This document shows, piece by piece, positions 3,766 through 6,306 of a DNA stretch of 6,306 bases. This DNA comes from Lentisphaerota bacterium (GTDB lineage Bacteria; Verrucomicrobiota; Kiritimatiellia; JAAZAB01): contig JACQHI010000386.1 of the NCBI GenBank assembly GCA_016199105.1, positions 1 through 6,306 of the forward strand. Reading direction: 5' to 3'. A program made the position numbers and the translations under genes. The notes beneath the pieces were generated by a model. The model saw nothing but the letters and a program-made list of their open reading frames with translations, had not been told where the DNA came from and did no database searches. Within the stretch, counting starts at the first letter, position 1. Every line of letters begins with the position of its first letter.

Positions 3766-6306
3766 CGTCTCGCCCGCCAGCTCCAGGCCGCTGAGGATCG
3801 GGGCGGTTTCCGGCGTGAGTGGGCCGCGCGGAATGAACTCCAGTGTGAGCGTGTCGCCCGCCGTAACGCCCTTGAATTCCTTGACCAGCGCCTTTCGCGG
3901 TCCGCCGGCTTCTTTGACGATGTCGAAATCCTTGAGCGCCACCCGGTCCTGAAGCTTCACATCGAATACGCGCCGGCCGGCCTTCACCGCCTCGTCCGGC
4001 TCCGCGAAATGCAGGCGCACGGTGAACGGCCGCGCGTAGAGCGGCTTGAGCGCGTCGTATTGCACCGGCACAAACTGGAGGCAACGCCCGCGGCCGCTCC
4101 CGCCCAATCCCACCAGCGCCTCGCCGAGATTGTACCGACTGCTCATCTGGACGTTCAAGGCAAGCGTCTGGCGATCCAGCCCGGCATCGGCCAGCATCTT
4201 CCATGGAATCGCCAGTTCCGTTGTGAACGCATTCGTGCCCGCCGTTACAGCGCTTGACCAGGCGGCGTTCCAACGGACCTCGTACGGCTTGTTGCTGACG
4301 CTCAACGCGTCGTACTGCGCCCCGCCCGTCGTCACGCCAAGATAGAGGGAATGCGCATCGGTCGCGTCGCTCAAAAAGAGTTCCAGATAATTGCCCACGA
4401 GGCCTATCGGCGTATCGCGATTTGTGATGGACATGTTCCAGGCTGCCACATTGCCTTTCGCATCCACCTGAGACGGTTCAACAACGCCCAGATAGAGGTT
4501 GTCCGCATCGTACCGCAGAAACACCCGTGTCTTGGTGACCTCCATGGTCGCGGCCGGTTCGCCCGCCCAATCGGCCTCGTCCAGCTTGCCATCCACCTTC
4601 AGCGACGCCTTGACCGGCGTGGCCAGAAGCGGTTTCAGAAAATTCAGTTTCATCACGGCCTGCTGAATGCCGCGATAGCCGGAGGCATAAATCCAGGGAC
4701 GGTCCGTGCCTTCAAACCGATTCCGGTCGGCATTCATCCGATAGGGCCCGAATTCGCCCGCCTGTCCGTCAACTGACGGACGATCAGGCGCAGCCACCCG
4801 GATATCGAGAGGAACCGCCATGGCCATCCCGTCGCCCTTGGCCCCCTGGGCGATGCCGGGAACGTTATGCCAGCCTATGCCGCCGGGAATATTCGGCGAC
4901 GTATCCGTCAGCGCCGGCCGGGGAAAGCCCAGCCAGAGCGCGCCGCCGCCGTCGCGCCGGTCGCCGGGCGCGCCGAGGTTGATCGCCGCCTGCCGCACCT
5001 GGCTATCCGCCCGCCATTCGCTGAAAACGGCCCAATCCTCGTTTAGCCGCTCCTCGGCCGGCGCCAACGCCACCGAGGTCAGAAAATTATACGAACAATC
5101 GCAGCCGGCGCCGCCATCCATGGCGAAATAGATGCCGTTCGCCGCCATGAAAGACACGCCGCAACTCGCGCGGACCCCGCCGATAAACCGCACACCGCTG
5201 TCATCCGCAAAATCATAGATACTCAGATACGCGCCGCGCCTCAACACGCTGCTGGCGGAAAGATTATAACCGCCGCAGCCGTCGCCCGTTTTCCATGACT
5301 TCAGGGCGGGAACGCCCGTCAGCGGATGCACGCGGAGACTGCTCCGCACCGCCGAGTTCATGTTCTGAGTCCTGCCTTTCCTCTTTTCCGCCGGCAAATC
5401 CTCCGGCTTCCCGGCCAGGAGGACCGGCGCGGCGGGCGCCGTCGCGGGCACGGCTTTCGTGAACACGTTAGCCCAGCCGTCGTTGATGCCGTCCGCGAAC
5501 GGATTGCAGAACAGACAGCCCCGGCTCTGCGCGGGCCGCGTGATGAACGGGAAATTTTTGTTTTCAGCGAAGACCGACAGCCGGACGGCGAATCCGAACG
5601 ATTCCGGCTCCTTCCCGCCCAGCGTCTTCAGGCCCGCCTGCAGCGTTGTGCGCAGCACTGCGGGCAGGTCCGCCCACGCCAACTTGACCGTGGTCACCAC
5701 ACCGGACGCGCTCAACCCCGCCTGCGCCAAGGATCCGGTGGGCAAGCCGGCGGTTGCCGAGATGGGAGGGGCATCCACACCCTTCCCCGGACGCCACAGA
5801 ACGGCGGCCGTTTCTCCGGTGGCCACCAGGATCCGGTAATGATAGACGGGCGGGTCATAGAGGCCCAGCCGCTGATCCAGAGGCCGGAAATCCAGGAACA
5901 CGCCCCACTCCTTTTGCATCTTGGCAAGAGGTTTGTCGGTGGTCAGCGTCACCACGAGACCGTCCTTGTCCTTCGCCAACGCGACGGAGCCACCCTCCTT
6001 CTCGCCGTCCTTCTCCTTGAATGTGATGGGCCATGATGGCGACGACGGCAGGGCAAACTGCGGCGGAGGGGCGTACGGGGCGTAGATTTTTTTCTGCCGG
6101 CCGGTGGCGGGATCCAGCAGAAAAACGGCCCCGTTGGTGGAACCCCGCCAGAAAGCCGACGCCAGGGAGAGCATCACGTCCTCGCCATCCGCCCTCACGC
6201 CGCCATGTCCCGACGGAGCGAACGGGAGCGGACGCACCCACCAGTTCCAGCCGTTATACGCGTCTACGGCGGTGAGCGTATGGTCCCCGATGGCGAAGAA
6301 CCGGCC
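3757..6306 (-). CDS. PQQ-like beta-propeller protein with CBM9-like and malectin domains (5'-truncated)
   Basis: The frame is open to the right edge, so the N-terminus is missing; 849 residues and the stop are visible. The first residues (AIGDHTLTAVDAYNGWNWW, then FLLDPATGRQKK at 62-73) are PQQ-type propeller blade sequence. Residues about 95-260 resemble a CBM9-like fold (VALAKDKDGLVVTL, WGVFLDF), apparently inserted into the propeller, and end in a CLFC pair (264, 267). Propeller sequence resumes about 320-415 with GDGCGG (C344), ASCG (C382) and GCDCS (C402, C404). This Cys pattern is one I associate with PQQ-propeller proteins of the PVC group. Residues about 559-728 form a second CBM9-like domain (LKVDGKLDEADW, RVFLRYDADNLYLGV). 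Residues 754-845 form a malectin domain (FTVRLHFAEP, RRVFDVKLQ, LKDFDIVKEAGG). CBM9 and malectin domains bind sugars, so an exported glycan-binding or surface role is likely. No enzymatic activity is evident. It converges on the ATPase gene with 11 bp between stops. Confidence 0.85.
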   Translation of the reverse strand, partial: GRFFAIGDHTLTAVDAYNGWNWWVRPLPFAPSGHGGVRADGEDVMLSLASAFWRGSTNGAVFLLDPATGRQKKIYAPYAPPPQFALPSSPSWPITFKEKDGEKEGGSVALAKDKDGLVVTLTTDKPLAKMQKEWGVFLDFRPLDQRLGLYDPPVYHYRILVATGETAAVLWRPGKGVDAPPISATAGLPTGSLAQAGLSASGVVTTVKLAWADLPAVLRTTLQAGLKTLGGKEPESFGFAVRLSVFAENKNFPFITRPAQSRGCLFCNPFADGINDGWANVFTKAVPATAPAAPVLLAGKPEDLPAEKRKGRTQNMNSAVRSSLRVHPLTGVPALKSWKTGDGCGGYNLSASSVLRRGAYLSIYDFADDSGVRFIGGVRASCGVSFMAANGIYFAMDGGAGCDCSYNFLTSVALAPAEERLNEDWAVFSEWRADSQVRQAAINLGAPGDRRDGGGALWLGFPRPALTDTSPNIPGGIGWHNVPGIAQGAKGDGMAMAVPLDIRVAAPDRPSVDGQAGEFGPYRMNADRNRFEGTDRPWIYASGYRGIQQAVMKLNFLKPLLATPVKASLKVDGKLDEADWAGEPAATMEVTKTRVFLRYDADNLYLGVVEPSQVDAKGNVAAWNMSITNRDTPIGLVGNYLELFLSDATDAHSLYLGVTTGGAQYDALSVSNKPYEVRWNAAWSSAVTAGTNAFTTELAIPWKMLADAGLDRQTLALNVQMSSRYNLGEALVGLGGSGRGRCLQFVPVQYDALKPLYARPFTVRLHFAEPDEAVKAGRRVFDVKLQDRVALKDFDIVKEAGGPRKALVKEFKGVTAGDTLTLEFIPRGPLTPETAPILSGLELAGETKK
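5721..5750. repeat. Candidate short dispersed repeat inside the propeller/CBM9 gene
   Basis: The stretch around GCCAAGGATCCGGTGGGC (5726-5743) is an imperfect palindrome centred on GGATCC. Read in the gene's frame it encodes LPTGSLAQAG, a low-complexity linker in the first CBM9-like region. It resembles a short repeat that I recall being scattered through many environmental genomes, typically read as LPAEALAKAG or AKASAGKP depending on frame. Only one copy is in the window, so membership of a repeat family is inferred. Confidence 0.35.

Noticed and set aside
3625..4257. 210-codon plus-strand open frame after the ATPase
   Set aside because: It overlaps the end of the ATPase gene in another frame and is antisense to the malectin and CBM9 domains, with Arg-rich composition typical of a shadow frame.
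5326..6036. 236-codon plus-strand open frame
   Set aside because: It is antisense to the propeller/CBM9 protein, low in complexity, and has no recognisable domain.
6235..6237. GTG as the true start of the right-hand gene
   Set aside because: The same frame continues to the window edge with clear propeller-blade sequence (AIGDHTLTAVDAYNGWNWW), so the gene begins outside the window.
1..6306. CRISPR array, tRNA, rRNA, toxin-antitoxin pair, integrase or transposase
   Set aside because: I saw no regularly spaced repeats, tRNA-like cloverleaf, rRNA sequence or recombinase motifs on either strand. The solitary ATPase has no small partner gene.

Overview
The window looks like a piece of a GC-rich chromosome from a free-living bacterium that degrades glycans. 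A member of the PVC group (Kiritimatiellota, Lentisphaerota or Planctomycetota-like) fits best. This placement is inferred from three protein types: a PQQ-propeller protein with a Gly-Cys-Asp-Cys-Ser signature and appended carbohydrate-binding modules, a heparinase II/III-type polysaccharide lyase, and a solitary AAA_14/DUF4143 ATPase. No rRNA or other taxonomic marker is present, so the assignment is tentative.

Layout, left to right. Positions 1-159 hold no convincing gene, but contain three short palindromes and a weak candidate promoter reading leftwards out of the window. Positions 160-2235 (minus strand) encode a 691-residue heparinase II/III-family protein with a strong Shine-Dalgarno sequence and no visible signal peptide. 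A 124-bp divergent intergenic region (2236-2359) carries candidate promoters for both flanking genes and an inverted repeat around the ATPase promoter and ribosome-binding site. Positions 2360-3745 (plus strand) encode a complete 461-residue ATPase of the AAA_14/DUF4143 family. It converges, with only 11 bp between stop codons, on the last gene (3757 to the right edge, minus strand). That gene is a 5'-truncated, at least 849-residue protein made of PQQ-propeller sequence, an apparent CBM9-like insertion, the Cys-rich last part of the propeller, a second CBM9-like domain and a C-terminal malectin domain.

How they may work together: the lyase and the propeller/CBM9/malectin protein are both carbohydrate-directed and lie on the same strand, so together they suggest a (probably acidic or sulfated) polysaccharide utilisation region. 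The ATPase has the opposite orientation, its own apparent promoter and visibly lower GC content in places. It looks like an independent cassette placed between the two glycan genes rather than part of the pathway.

I do not see a CRISPR array, tRNA, rRNA, integrase, transposase or a clearly new multi-gene system. The most interesting points are the unusual domain build of the right-hand protein, a short repeat-like motif embedded in frame inside it, the regulatory inverted repeat before the ATPase, and a possible frameshift at the C-terminus of the lyase.
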